64,000 nucleotides of DNA from Pachyseris speciosa (Eukaryota > Cnidaria > Anthozoa > Scleractinia > Pachyseridae). Where the stretch lies: positions 124,001 to 188,000 of the forward strand of contig JAEMWC010000138.1 in assembly GCA_016490735.1 (NCBI GenBank). Direction: 5' to 3'. A program made the position numbers and the translations under genes. Below, piece by piece: positions 33,319-45,400 of the stretch. The notes beneath the pieces were generated by a model. The model ran no database searches and was not told the origin of the DNA. It was given only the letters and a program-made list of their open reading frames with translations. Position 1 is the first letter of the stretch. Each line of letters opens with the position of its first letter.

Positions 33319-33752
33319 ATGGTAAGCACTGCACAGGAAAAGGTTTTAATTTGTTTTTCACTGATGGCTTCATTCTTCTGCTTATTCTAGATGTCAGATT
33401 CACCCCAATTTCAATCCGCAGAGTGAGATTAAACAAGATTTGAAGATCAAGCTGCGGATGAAAGGCATTGTAAACGGGCACTACTTCGAGATTGACGGAG
33501 AAGGAAAAGGCAAACCTTACGAGTGAGTAAGAGTTGAAAAATGCCCAATCAATGTGTTCACTTTTACGGCCGCATGGTTTTGAGCAGTGCTTAGTTTAGG
33601 AAATTTTTCCTTTTTTCGGGTTTCTGCCAGTCATCGAGAATTCCTCTTAAACCAGGGCGGTAAGTCTTTCAGCCTAGAACAACAAATACGAGGAGCTATT
33701 TTTCTTTCCTTCGATCATACGCGCCATAGCCGTTGAGTCAGCAGCTTAACTG

Positions 33753-33787
<35 letters not shown>

Positions 33788-36700
33788 AGAAGAAGAAGAC
33801 GCTTCGAGCTATTAGCTTCGAGCAGAACTGAGAAAGACTATATCAATAAATTTCTTAAACCTTCCCTGGAAATCGTCACCTAACGTTTACATGTCTTCGC
33901 TCTACGTTTCAAGTGATATGCTTAAAATGTTTGTTTTCTTCTGTTAAATATCCCAATTCGTAGGGGTTTTTTGCTAGGTATTTCTAAGCCAACCAAAATT
34001 TAATTGAAAGCAAACTCTTCATTGTTTCTCTCTGGGGTTATATCAGTTTGAAGGACACACCCTCTGTGGCGTGATCAGACTGTTTGGTGTCTCGTTATTA
34101 AAATCCTCCCCATTCCTACTTTATCAGGCGATATCCACCCCGTCTCAAGAAAAGTGGGGAGAAATCGTAAACAATAGGCAATGAATTCGATTTGGTTCGA
34201 TTAGCATCGTTCAAATTCTTCTCCTCTAGTACCGCTAATTTAACACGCCAGCCGATTTCACTGAATTCATTGCCGAGTCTCGGCACAATTCCCTTAATCT
34301 AACAAACAACCAAAGGCTTTTGTTTGGAGCTGTGAAGACGAATTTGGTCCACTGCAATGGCCAATTTCTTGATACGCTTGTTTCTAAGGTACTTTTTTCC
34401 CCTTAAATTCTCTTTTCTTTACTGCTGATCAAGTTGGAGTCCTTCCACACTATGAGGTTGTTGCGTTGTTGTTTTTGTCACTAATGGAAGAACTGAAAAC
34501 GTTTTGTTGTAGTTACAAGAGGTAGAAACCAACAATATAGACGGTGGTCGCACTGTAATGTTGCGGGTATAAATGAATTAGCGACCAAAACATTTTTCAA
34601 GCAAACAACAACCATACGGTTCTGAATGTTTCGAGATTAGGATGCTCAATGTCGGAATCAATATGTTTACTAGCTTCTTCAACTGGTGTTAAATCTAATG
34701 ACTGGATGATGTCGCATCAAGAGATTTTGACTTTAGATCAGAATTTCAGAACTGTCCTTCATATCGATTACGCGAAGCACATTTCTGCCGTCATTACTTC
34801 CTTGGACATTTTGACAAAGAAAATAGTTCTGCATTAAGTATAACAGTATGTTTTCTTACCCGTTCTATTTCCTGTTTTTGTTTTAGGGGAACACAGACTA
34901 TAAACCTTACAGTCAAAGAAGGCGCACCTCTGCCTTTCGCTTATGATATCTTGACACCAGCATTCCAGTACGGCAACAGGGCATTCACCAAATACCCAGC
35001 AGATATACCAGACTATTTCAAGCAGAGTTTTCCTGAGGGGTATTCCTGGCAAAGAAGCATGACTTTTGAAGACCAGGCCACTTGTACCGTAACAAGCGAC
35101 ATAAGGTTAGTAAGATAGAGTCTCCTCACGCGGAAAACGAAGAACTGTGTTCCATTTTGCCCCTTTTTGTCGCCCATAATTGTTTTGTTGGTTTTTATTT
35201 ATAAATCGATTGGTATAGTTTTAACTTTCCCATTGCTTCCTTGCTTTCAGTTATTACTGGAAAGTGTCACTACGAAATATTTTGAACAATTGTAAGGTTC
35301 TTTTCGAAAGTGTGTCTCCCTCAGCATTACCGTAAGGTAATCTCACATTAGTTAATATATACTCCCCCAATGACACCTATCAACAAATTCCCTTTTTCAA
35401 AGATCTACAAAATTGGGATATTAACATTGTAATCGGTGGTGAGTTAAATTGCGCGTTAACATAGCATAACATAACATAACATACACCTTTATTGCGCTCC
35501 CTGAAAAGGGCTTATCAGCAGCAATATAGCACGATAAAGAGGGAGGATATCCTTTTACAAGAAAGCTTTCAGGCATTATTACTGGCTATGCAAGCTCTAT
35601 ATTAACCTTTGCGATACGTGGCGCTCTTTAAACCCGGACATGAACAAATTTAATTGGAGGGACAAATCTTTCAAAGTACAATGTTGGCTAGATTATTTTC
35701 TCGTTTCAAATAAACTTAGTCACCTCGACTCCGATTGCTGCATTATCTTTCCTCCAAATACTGACCACTCTGCCGTGCAAATTAATCTTATTTCAGAAGA
35801 CGTTAAACAAAAGAAAGGACCTGGTTTATGGAAATTCAACATTTCTCTCTTTAAGGACTGTACTCAATATGTATCACAGTTACGTCCTCCCACAATTTAA
35901 ATGCAAATACGAAACAGTCGAAAATCTAGGACTACGTTGGGACCTAATATGAAGATGGAAATTAGAGGTTTTACTGTTAAATATTCCGAAATTAAAGCAC
36001 GAAAGAAACCAGACGAGTAAAAAAAGCCTTCAAAACAAAATAAAAGACGTAATCTAGACAGCAGAAAGAAACAAAAACAAGAAACAAATTCTTTGTCAGC
36101 TTAATTCAGCCAAAGTGAGTATGCAAAAAAAAAAAAAAAAAAAAAAAAGCATAAAAAAGCAACGGTCATCACATGCCGAGCCAGATGGCATGAACGTGGT
36201 GAACGTAACACTAAGGAATTTTATAGTCTTGAAAACAAAATTTAAAAAAAGATCAGTTTTTAAGTTGAAATTAAAACAGGGGTCTTTCGCGACTGATCAG
36301 TTTCAAATTTTAGAGGAGCAAAAACGTTTTAGCCAAACGTGTACAAAAGTCGTTCCGAAATTGATAAACCCTGACCAAACAGGCTACATGTATATGAAAC
36401 GGCGCTACTACATTTGGCGAAAACATTAGACTAATACAAGATTTACTATTTTACACCGACAAAGAAAATTTGCCAGGAATGCTGTCTTTCTCGATTACCG
36501 TAAAGCCTTTGAGACCATTGAATTGCATCAGTTAGAAAGAGCTCTTAGCCCTTTTAATTTGGGCCCAAATTTCTTACATTAGTTCCAAATTTTACATAAC
36601 GACATCTGCAGCTGCGAGCTAAACAACGGACACGCTTCAAGGTTCTTGTCATTAAATCGTGGTGAGAGACAAGGCTGTCCTCTTTCTGGTTTGTTGTCTG

Positions 36701-39042
36701 TCATTGGCCTCGAACTTCTCACAAGTGCCGTCAAACGGGATCCTCTTATCCAAGGAATCACAATTGAAAATGAAGAAATAAAAACCACTATGCATATTCC
36801 GCCACTGTTTTTGTGAGCAACACTAGCTACTGACTCAGTTCTTCATCTACTAAGCTTGTTAGAGAAATTTAATCTATTTCCGGCTTGCTGACGGATACTT
36901 CAAAAACCGATGCTCTGTGGCTAGGCAGCTGGAAAGAAAAACAGGACACTCAGCTGGACACTCCCTTCAATTTCAATTGGCCCAAAGAACCTCTCCGTAC
37001 GTGCGCTACGTGTATTCTTTGATACACCTCTGCAGGCAAAACGGAAAATTAAATTTTGATAACAAGTTAAGCGCAATTGAAAAATTAATATTAAATACTG
37101 AACGGTTAAATTTAGAAAACTCACTTTAATCTGACGGATTAATATTGTGAAACCTTTATCGCTATAAAAATTGAGTTTTTAATCCATCTAAACTATGCAA
37201 CCAACAAATTGATTTTTGATTTTATCTGGGAAAGTAAACCTCCCAAAATTAAAAACAAAAATCCACAATCATTGGTGGTAAAGCTAATGGTGGCCATAAA
37301 ATGACAGATTTTGGTAAAATGGCAATTGCCCTAAAAATTGCCTGGATCCCAAAGGTACAACTAAACTCACGCAGAAGCTTGTTGGAAAACCATACCAGAG
37401 TTCTTGGTGAACCATTTCGGTGGCTTCGCATTTTTATCAGACTGTTGTTATCAATTTACTTCAGCTACGAAACTTACCCCCTTTTTATCGCTCAGTGTTA
37501 CAGTTCTGGCAAGACTTCAGATCTAAATCTACTGACAGTGTACAGATACAGAATGAAATCATTTGGAATAACAGTAATATTTGATAGACAAAAATATGAC
37601 TTTTTTTTTCAAACAATTGTTCCAAAACGTAGTTTAACGCCTGCAAGATCTGCTTGATGTTGACTTCACCTTCCTATCCCTTGATAAATATCAACAAAAC
37701 TTCCAGCTACAAGTTCCTTTTGCTACTGATATTATTTAGGCAATATACCAACAGTTTCTATGGTTTATAGCCTGATAAACCACGCGGGATGTTGGAAGAC
37801 CACTTGAAGAATTCGTAAATGGGTGGCAAATTAAATAGCACGTACGTTGAGAAATAATAAGTAGAACTATATAATTTAAGTTTCACCTTTCGTACTATTG
37901 TTACTTTCTTCCTTTTCTTTTACCTTTTTTTTTTTTTTTGTCTTTCTCCTTACATACTTTACGTGTATAACGCCATTTAATTGTACTGTGTATGTATTTA
38001 TGCATTTACTTTTGTAAAGTGTAAAATAGCTTTGTGTTATTAAAGCATTGTTTTTTTTTTAAGGTTACCATTAAGGGAGTAAACGAAAAAAATGCTTCTC
38101 GTAACATTATCCCCAGGGGTGGGACTCTTATAGCTTAATGTACTGAGTTTCTATCAGATTCTACTACTAACTATGAATTTTAATTTAATTGTTTTTCGTG
38201 TTTTTGCCTAGTCAAAACTATGAATTTCAATTAAATTGTTTTTCGTGTTTTTGCCTAGTCACCCTAAGTGTATCTCACTTCTCTTTCAACAGAATGGAGG
38301 GCGACTGTTTTATCTACGAAATTCGATTTGATGGTGTGAACTTTCCCCCAAATGGTCCAGTTATGCAGAAGAGGACTCTGAAATGGGAGCCATCCACTCA
38401 GAAAATGTATGTGCGCGATGGGTTGCTGAAGGGGGATGTCAACATGGCGCTGTTGCTTGAAGATGGTGGTCATTACCGATGTGACTTCAAAAGTACTTAC
38501 AAGTAAGTTTTCATGTGTCAAAGTGATTTGATGTCTCGGAACAAGGAATGAACGACGAAATTCTATCAAGATATAAGCAATTCTTAAACATCGCTGGTGA
38601 TTGGAATCAGTGACCTTCGCTCCAGTTGTTCGATTATGAATCAGACCCTTGATAAGTATTGAACACAGCTCCTAACTATCTTGATCTCAAAGGGAAGAGC
38701 CAGTTAGCTTAACCAACACATAGCCTTATGTTGGAGGAAATAAGATTGTTATTTGTCAGGTACCTGAACTAATTCGGAAGCTGGTAACTATCAGCGCAAA
38801 GGTTTTCTTTCTCATAAAACAGTGCTCTATTTGTTTTATCAGTTATGCACACAGTCCAGCTAGTGTCACTGATCCATGTTTATTTGCTCCTTTGCAGAGT
38901 AAAGAAGGTTGTCCAGTTGCCAGGCTATCACTTTGTGGACCACCGCATTGAGATTTTGAGCCACGACAAAGATTACAGCAAGGTTAAGCTGTATGGGAAT
39001 GTCCTTGGTCGCCATTCTCTGTTGCCGAGTCAGGCCAAGTAA
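33319..39042 (+). CDS. GFP-like fluorescent protein (five exons, QYG chromophore, catalytic Glu replaced by Gly)
   Basis: Coding exons are 33319-33321, 33422-33522, 34887-35105, 38293-38502 and 38898-39042, all with GT-AG introns. They total 678 nt for 225 residues, the usual coral length. Exon 1 contributes only ATG. Exon 2 starts after CCGCAG and gives MSEIKQDLKIKLRMKG, matching the family N-terminus; the earlier CAG at 33397 would add eight residues. The protein is an 11-strand beta-can. Its chromophore forms from Gln62-Tyr63-Gly64 in FQYGNRAFTKYP. Conserved PDYFKQSFPEGYSWQRSM holds Arg91 (Arg96 of Aequorea GFP). RFDGVNFPPNGPVMQK and GYHFVDHRIEILSHDKDY are Kaede/DsRed-clade signatures. The position of the catalytic Glu (222 in GFP, 215 in DsRed) is Gly211 in KLYGNVLGRHS. 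Gln62 instead of His excludes Kaede-type photoconversion. Emission colour cannot be read from sequence. It is otherwise intact, so expressed gene or early pseudogene are both possible. Confidence 0.93.
33754..33800. repeat. Poly(A) tract with AAG tail in intron 2
   Basis: About 35 consecutive A followed by GAAGAAGAAGAAG. It may be the 3' end of a small retroposed insertion within intron 2 (33523-34886). The rest of that 1.36-kb intron holds no recognised feature. Confidence 0.85.
35338..38060 (+). mobile_element. Decayed L1/Tx1-like LINE inside intron 3 of the fluorescent-protein gene
   Basis: Same orientation as the host gene. Endonuclease fragments: LVNIYSPNDTYQQIPFFKDL with GGELNCAL (35340-35455), then after a secondary insertion WRSLNPDMNKFNWRDKSFKV and PNTDHSAVQINL (35620-35900). 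Reverse transcriptase fragments: FLDYRKAFETIE near 36490 and RGERQGCPLSGLL near 36660. C-terminal region: KMAIALKIAWIPK (37310-37350), PPFY (by frameshift) and LQDLLDVDFTFLS near 37640. Many frameshifts and a 25-A insertion at 36124 show long decay. The 3' end is placed near the T/A-rich junction at 38045-38060. The 5' end is truncated. It explains most of the 3.2-kb length of intron 3. Confidence 0.75.
35459..35600 (-). mobile_element. Short LINE 3'-end fragment with TATGT-type tail
   Basis: On the minus strand the sequence ends CAATAAAGGTGTATG followed by repeated TTATG units, preceded by AAGCCCTTTTCAGGGAGCGC. This is like the 3' terminus of a CR1/RTE-type LINE or a SINE that uses such a tail. 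It interrupts the endonuclease reading of the older plus-strand LINE. Confidence 0.5.
38170..38260 (+). repeat. 47-bp tandem duplication in intron 3
   Basis: ACTATGAATTTTAATTTAAT followed by TGTTTTTCGTG and TTTTTGCCTAG occurs twice, 47 bp apart (from 38170 and from 38217), with a few substitutions. Each copy carries a TTTTTGCCTAG that resembles a splice acceptor. The used acceptor (TTTCAACAG, 38292) lies 32 bp further on. Confidence 0.85.
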
Positions 39043-39298
39043 AAGTTTAACGGAAAGCGAAACCAAAACGACAACAAGGAGAAAAAATTGTTTCATTTTT
39101 TTTCCCTGAAACGCTATTATTCGGAATTAGTTTTTGATACTTTTGATTCAAGGGCCATTCGAGATTCAGTTGTTAGGAACATGCTTTAGGGTTTAAGTTT
39201 GTGAAAAAGAAACTAGTTTTCATTTTCTTTCTGATGGATTGCATCATAAGGATAGACGTTTTAAACAAATACAAAAAAGAAAACTGTAGTGAGAATTA

Positions 39299-39304
39299 AA
39301 TAAA
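39299..39304 (+). terminator. Polyadenylation signal of the fluorescent-protein gene
   Basis: AATAAA, 257 bp after the stop codon and just before the 5' end of the downstream LINE. Confidence 0.6.
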
Positions 39305-39369
39305 CTTGTTGTCGAAGCCACGGGTTTTTTGGAGTTTTTTTTTTATTAATTATCATTACCAGAAATCGG

Positions 39370-42300
39370 CGACATTTTGCTCCCGCGCAATCTCGTACCA
39401 AGCAAATTTGAGGAGATCAAGGAATGGCTAACGAACAGAGCCTTCGACATTCTATCCATAGAAGAAACTAAGATCGATCGATTCTTTCCTAACTCTCAAT
39501 TTTATGTTGACGGGTGCAAGTTATTTCGCCGCGACAGGACGAAAGGTGTTGGCGGTCTTGCCGTCTTTATTCGTGATAACATCGCTGCAACACGTAAGAA
39601 AAGCATTACAACATGAATGGAATCACTCTTATTCGACCTACACATCGGGCAAAGACGTTTTGCTTTAGTCAGTGTCTACAAGCCTCCCCCTGTTAACAAT
39701 GCTACTTTCAGAACTGAATTGACGACAGTTCTGGATCAAGTGATATCTCTCTGCGAGAATGTGATTTGTCTTGGTGATCTAAATTGCGACATAATCAATC
39801 CGTTTATGAATAATAATCAGGGTAAATGTCTTTTGGATATATGCGATATTTATGATCTCGAAGCATTAATTAAAGAACCGACAAGAATATCAACAACTAG
39901 AGCTTCTTGCCTGGACGTCATCCTTTCAAATGTGCCCATGTTTATGAAAACGTCTGGCGCTATCGAAACAGGATTCAGTGATCATCTGCTAGTTTACACG
40001 GTTCTCAAAACCAAAATGTTAAATGCTAACGCCGTAGTCACCAAGAAACGGGCTTTTAAGACCTTTAACCGAGATGATTTTCAGAAAGATCTGAGTCCAG
40101 TTCCTTTTCATGCTGCATACGTTTTCGATGATATGGACGATGTCTACTGGTGCTGGGAGACGTTATACAACCAGGTGTTAGATGACACTAACCAATGCGA
40201 TGTTTCAAACGACGATCTTCAGTAGAATCGAAGTTTATCACTCCTGAAATTCGGAGAAAAATGGCGCAACGAAATCGGCTAAAGAAAAAAATTAATAGAT
40301 CACGTAACCAGTGTGACTGGGAGAGTTACCGTCTAGTGCGCAACAAAGTAGTTGGCATGAGAAGAAAATCTATACGCAGACATTTTGAGAAGCTGTGTTC
40401 GTAAAAATATGCAGATCAAAAGATGTTTTGGCGCGCCATAAAGCCTTATGTTAATTCCCGAAAGAATGTAGACAACAGCGGAATAACATTAAAGGAGGGT
40501 GACAAAATCATCAGGAATCCTCAAGAGGTGGCCGAGACATTAAATAATTTCTTCACAAGCTGTACTCAAAGTACTAAAGAACAAAATCAAAATAATTATC
40601 CAGCAGATTTATCGCACATATCAAATAACTTAACAAGCAGGCCGAATGTGTCGCTAAGGAACACTAATCCAAGAGAAGTTTCCTAGGTAATGAGGAAACC
40701 GGCTTGCTCCAAACAAGGCTACTGGATGCGATGGGATCCCTCTACTAGATGGATGTCTTATGTTATCCTCTTAGTACACTGATAAATCATGTTTTAACTT
40801 CAACTAAGATACCACAACAGTGGAAACTTGGCGAGGTGGAAACTTGGCGAGGTCACTCCAATTCTCAAAAAAGACTGCAGCCTATTAAAAACCAATTATC
40901 GGCCGATAACGATTCTACCAGCTTTCTCGAAGGTTTTCGAAAAAATTGTTCATTGCCGAATAAGCCCGTATTTTGAAGAAATTTATCGCAAATATGTGTT
41001 TGCTTATAGGAAATATCACGGCTGCGAATCAGCACTTCTTAGTCTAACCGAACAATGGACAAAAGAAATCGATAACAACAAATTGATCGGTCTGGTCTCT
41101 ATGGACTTGTCCAAGGCTTTCGACACTTTACCTCATGAACTGATTGTTTTGAAATTAAAGGAATATGGAGCACATGAAGCAACAACCATTCTGATAAAAA
41201 ATTATTTATCAAATCGATTCCAAATAGTGAGACTGTGGGACACACTTTCGAATTGGCAATCTATATGCAATGGTGTACCACAGGGATCCATCCTCGGCCC
41301 TTATTATTTAACATCTTTATGAACGATCTTTCATAAGTCATTGAGAAGAGCACTCTGTCCACTCACGCTGATGACACTCAAAATCTTTTACGCCGACAAT
41401 GAACTCTCCAAAGTTGAAGAAACAATCAACAATGATCTTATTAGTGCTGATATATGGTTTGCGCGAAATGGTATGAAGAGGAACAGTTCAAAATACCAGG
41501 CGATGGTGTTGGGAAAAAACAAAAGAACTGATGAACCAGCGTTCAGGTGTGAAGAGTCAGAACTTCCCATATCCAACACAATGGAACTTCTTGGCGTGAC
41601 AATCGATGATAAATTAAATTTTGAAAAGCAAATCGCTAAAATATGTAGAAAAGTCAGTCAACAGATCGCTGTATTAAAAGGATGCAGAAACTGTTGCCTT
41701 TTGAGACTACAAGGGATCTTTATAAAGCTTTTATTCTACCACACTTTAATTACTGCTCTGAAACGCGGCACTTCTGTAATAAGAAGTCAGCTGACAAGTT
41801 AGAGATGGAGAACAAACGTGAGCTCCGTTTTGTTTTTAGAGATAAGTCCTCGCCTTATGAGGAACTTTGTAAGCGTATCGGTCTCTCAAGTCTTCGTGAA
41901 CAGCGATTAGCGAAAATATTGTCCACTGTTTTGAAGATTTTAGCCAGCGATGCAGGACCTGCAAGCTTACGTGATCTTATAACAGTAAGGTGCTCCACTT
42001 ATAACCTTAGGGGCACCACAACACTGGACCTTCCAAAAGTAATATCAACAACTTTCGGCTTAAGATCATGGAGATACGCTGCATCGAAATTGTGGAACGC
42101 TTAATTACCGGACGAGTCTCGAAAGATACAAACATACACTACTTTTAAAAACTACTTAAAAACATTAGATTTCACGGGACTCTGAGTGCGATGAGGATCT
42201 ATCCTTAATTATATTTACCGCTTTTAATGATCACATTTTTTATACATTTTACTTAGTTACAGCATTGTTAAATTCTTATATTTTAATATTAGTTAGTTCT

Positions 42301-42455
42301 TATCTTCATTTATTCAAACTTGTACACCTTCAAAAGGCTTTTATAATTTCTTTTTTCTCTTTTTATTTCGTGGCGTACCTGTAAACTAGCTTTTTAGCTA
42401 AGTGTGTACTGACCACGTTAAATAAAATTATATTGACTGATTGATTGATTGATTG
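39370..42455 (+). mobile_element. 5'-truncated CR1-like LINE, inactivated
   Basis: The reading starts within the endonuclease (LVPSKFEEIKEWL, then SIEETKI). It continues with SVYKPPP, CLGDLNCD and GFSDHLLVY to 40225, a linker to 40686, then reverse transcriptase with NYRPITILPAFSKVFEKIV, SMDLSKAFDTLPH and GVPQGSILGP. A frameshift near 41299 moves the catalytic HADD (41364-41375) into another frame. A C-terminal region follows (FEKQIAKICRKVSQQI, FILPHFNYCSE) up to about 42190. At least five stops or shifts break it: TGA near 39617, TAG near 40223, TAA near 40402, a shift near 40820 and the one above. The 3' end carries the TGATTGATTGATT microsatellite typical of this LINE group (42432-42455). 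Confidence 0.85.
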
Positions 42456-45400
42456 AGACCTCAGGCTCTTTGGCCAGCGGTTAGTCGCCAGGAGAGACTC
42501 TGGGATAATGGAAAAAATCAATTTTTTTGACGGCAAAATGGCGGTCCAAAGCAATTCTTTACACCAGCAGACTTATGTAAAAAAGGCTTGGTTTCTAAGT
42601 CAAACTGAATAATGTCAATATTGAGAACGAGCAGAAACTCTAACTTAATTTCTGGCCTTCGACCAGTCTCAGGGGAGTGCTTTGCTCAATGAAGCCTAAC
42701 ATCGACAGGCTGCGAATTTTGCACTTCTTTGTTGTGATTTTGTCTAAACTTATCTTTCACAGAACCGGTTAAAAGCGGCTAGTTTGGAAAGTTCATTCCG
42801 TAGTAATATTGCTTGGAAGCGCGAAAGATTGTCAGAACGAGGAAATACATTGCAAATTTTGTATTAAAGATGAGTAATTTTTACTAAAATCTGACTAAAA
42901 TGATGAATGTATAGTGGTCAGTAACCGAAGTTTTTCAATTAAAAATTGTCCAAAGTTTTTTAACGTTTTCAGTCTAAAAGACAACACATAACGCTCCACT
43001 AAAGGTTTATTTTTTACATGTAACGTGCGGAAAATAAGCAGCATTGCCACCGGTAAATTTATCTGAAGTTTTCTATTGAAATTCATACATTCTTTAGTAA
43101 CTTCGGCGGCCATTTTAAAGGCCGCGTGACGCATGATGATAAACGTGACGCGGATTTCTGATAATGAAGTACTGGTTTGTTGACGAATGACATCTCTCGT
43201 AACTGTAATCAATAATTCGACTGTTTTCCTTCCCCTTTCTCTCGCGCTTTTGAAAATTGGTTGAATCTTTGACTTTCCATTCCCTGTCATAACCTCATAC
43301 AATATAGAGTCTGGATCGAGCCCTGACCTACTGGCCCCGGTTCCTGGAAAGCCGATTAAACTGACCCCGATAAGGGTTAATTCAAGATTACATTGTTTAA
43401 TCCCGGTCTAACTAATCAGGGGTTAAAAATGCGTTCCTCTAAACAGATTTATCCTTCGATTAACTATCCCTCGATTCAGGTTGACTTATACCCTAGAAAA
43501 TGTATGAAAATCATAGGTTTTTTGCTAAAAGTGAGTTTGTGGGGTGGGGGGTATTAAAACTCTTATTTCCCCAGAGATTTTGATGGAGGACGTGGTATTG
43601 TTATGTATGTATCTTGTCACATGACAGCTGGTCACGTGGCTATACTAGGCTCATTTGAATTCACTCTCTGGTCGGCCGAACCATTTGCAGAATTTACCCT
43701 GGAATGTGTCAAAATTGCCCTAAATTACTGTGTTTTGGGTCATTTGCTGGTGCCGGAGCTCATCATCAAGGGCTGAGAAGGCTTAAGCCTTGCCAATTCC
43801 AAAGAACCGTTTATTGGCACTCCGAATACAACAAACTTTGTTCGAACGCTCGCCTGAATGTGCTAACAGTTTGTTGTTCGTGGAGAAGGGGCCTAAAAGC
43901 AGATGTCTGACCGAGCTCCAATCTTTTCTGGCGGACGTTTCATTGAATGCTGAAGGTGCCCGAACATCTTTTAGTGCAGAATTGAAGCCTGGTCTGAGAC
44001 TTAAAAGGAAATGGTAAATTGTTTCGGAGGAGTCTTTCCCGCTCAAAGATATGTGGAATCTCCCAGGATGGAACGGGAGCAGATTCTTGCTGTTTGGCTG
44101 CTTGGCCGAGGTTGCTGATAAAAAGGGAGCTGAAAGAGCTATTTTTTGCCTTTTTTCCTCAAACTTCCTCTTTAATTTGGAAGCAGAAGAGCTGTTTGTA
44201 ATGTTTACTCTCTGAATAAAGGATTCAGTTGAAAAAAGACTTGTCCGGACTGCTCGTTTGCGAGGTAAGACTTTCATTTAATTCTTGCACTAGTTTTGAG
44301 CTGATATATTGTTTACATCCTATCTCTACGCCATTACTTTGCTGGAGAAGTGCATTGTCATGCCTGTTTGATTTTTTCCCATTAGCTTCATGTGTAACAA
44401 ACACTTTTGCACTGATATTGCTGGGAAGGCTGGAAAAACCTGACCATAGCAATTTTTTTCTTGACCTTACGTAAGTTTGAAATTTGAAACTGGCATGGCA
44501 TTTGTAAATTGCAAACGCTACTCTCTTTCCATGCTTTTACTTTTACTAGCTTTTTAGGGTTGTTATTCAAGGCAGACAAACCCTCTAGGCAATGAACCAA
44601 GATAAACCCAATCCATTAAACAGTTCTTGTATAACATGCAAAAGATTGATGATAAGTCTAGGCTAAAAACACCCTTTTATGGCAAAGTGAAACTTTGAAG
44701 ATTTTTCTCAGAGCAGAGCCAGTCTACAAGTTTAGATTCAGTACCTAGATCAATACAAGCATAATCTGTAAAAAGTTGTTTCTTGCCTCACTGAGTAAGC
44801 GTTTTAGTTCATTTTTGTTTAAAAAGAAGCAATTTTAAGGAGATCTTACAAAAGCTTGTTCTGTTGCGATGGCATCCAAGCACTCAAACACCATTGTTTT
44901 TGTCATCACTCATGGTGGTGGTTTCTTCTGAAAGAGTTTGATTTTGGAGAAAAAGTGGTTTTTGGGTATAAGACCTCCTTTAACTCGGAATAAACCAGTC
45001 AGACCGGTTATTTACAAGCAAACGGCGCGAAAATGACTATGCGCGGGAAACTGCGAAGTGAAGATGTGCACGAACTCGAGGTCATAGTTTAAGAAAAAAG
45101 GTACATATCTTATGATATTGTTAAAAGGAAACGGAATTGGAAATAATGATGCAGTGCAGGCCGGCATTGGCGGTCAAGGAAAATAACCTCTGTACGCTAG
45201 AAATTAACTTGTAAGCCAAATTTGCTGGAATGGGTGATTTAAGATGGAATCTTCTTGATTCTTCAGTGTCGAATTCTAACTACAAAAGTATTGGTTTAAT
45301 ATGTTTATTAAAGCTGTAAATTTTGAAACAGCGTTGTTAAATCGTTTCCGAGTGCCATGCGTACAGAGATAAAATAAAATTCTCTTTTTGAAATCAATAA

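Noticed and set aside
33391..33393. ATG at 33391 as the start of the fluorescent protein
   Set aside because: Its frame meets a stop after eleven codons. The frame that encodes the protein requires the ATG of exon 1.
42895..43302. 135-codon minus-strand frame as a gene
   Set aside because: No family motif, basic/hydrophobic random-looking composition and no splice or polyadenylation context. It lies in AT-rich intergenic DNA.
43704..44277. Frames of 60-164 codons on both strands as a gene
   Set aside because: Both strands are open over the same bases and I could not decide which, if either, is coding. No motif or consistent splice model was found.
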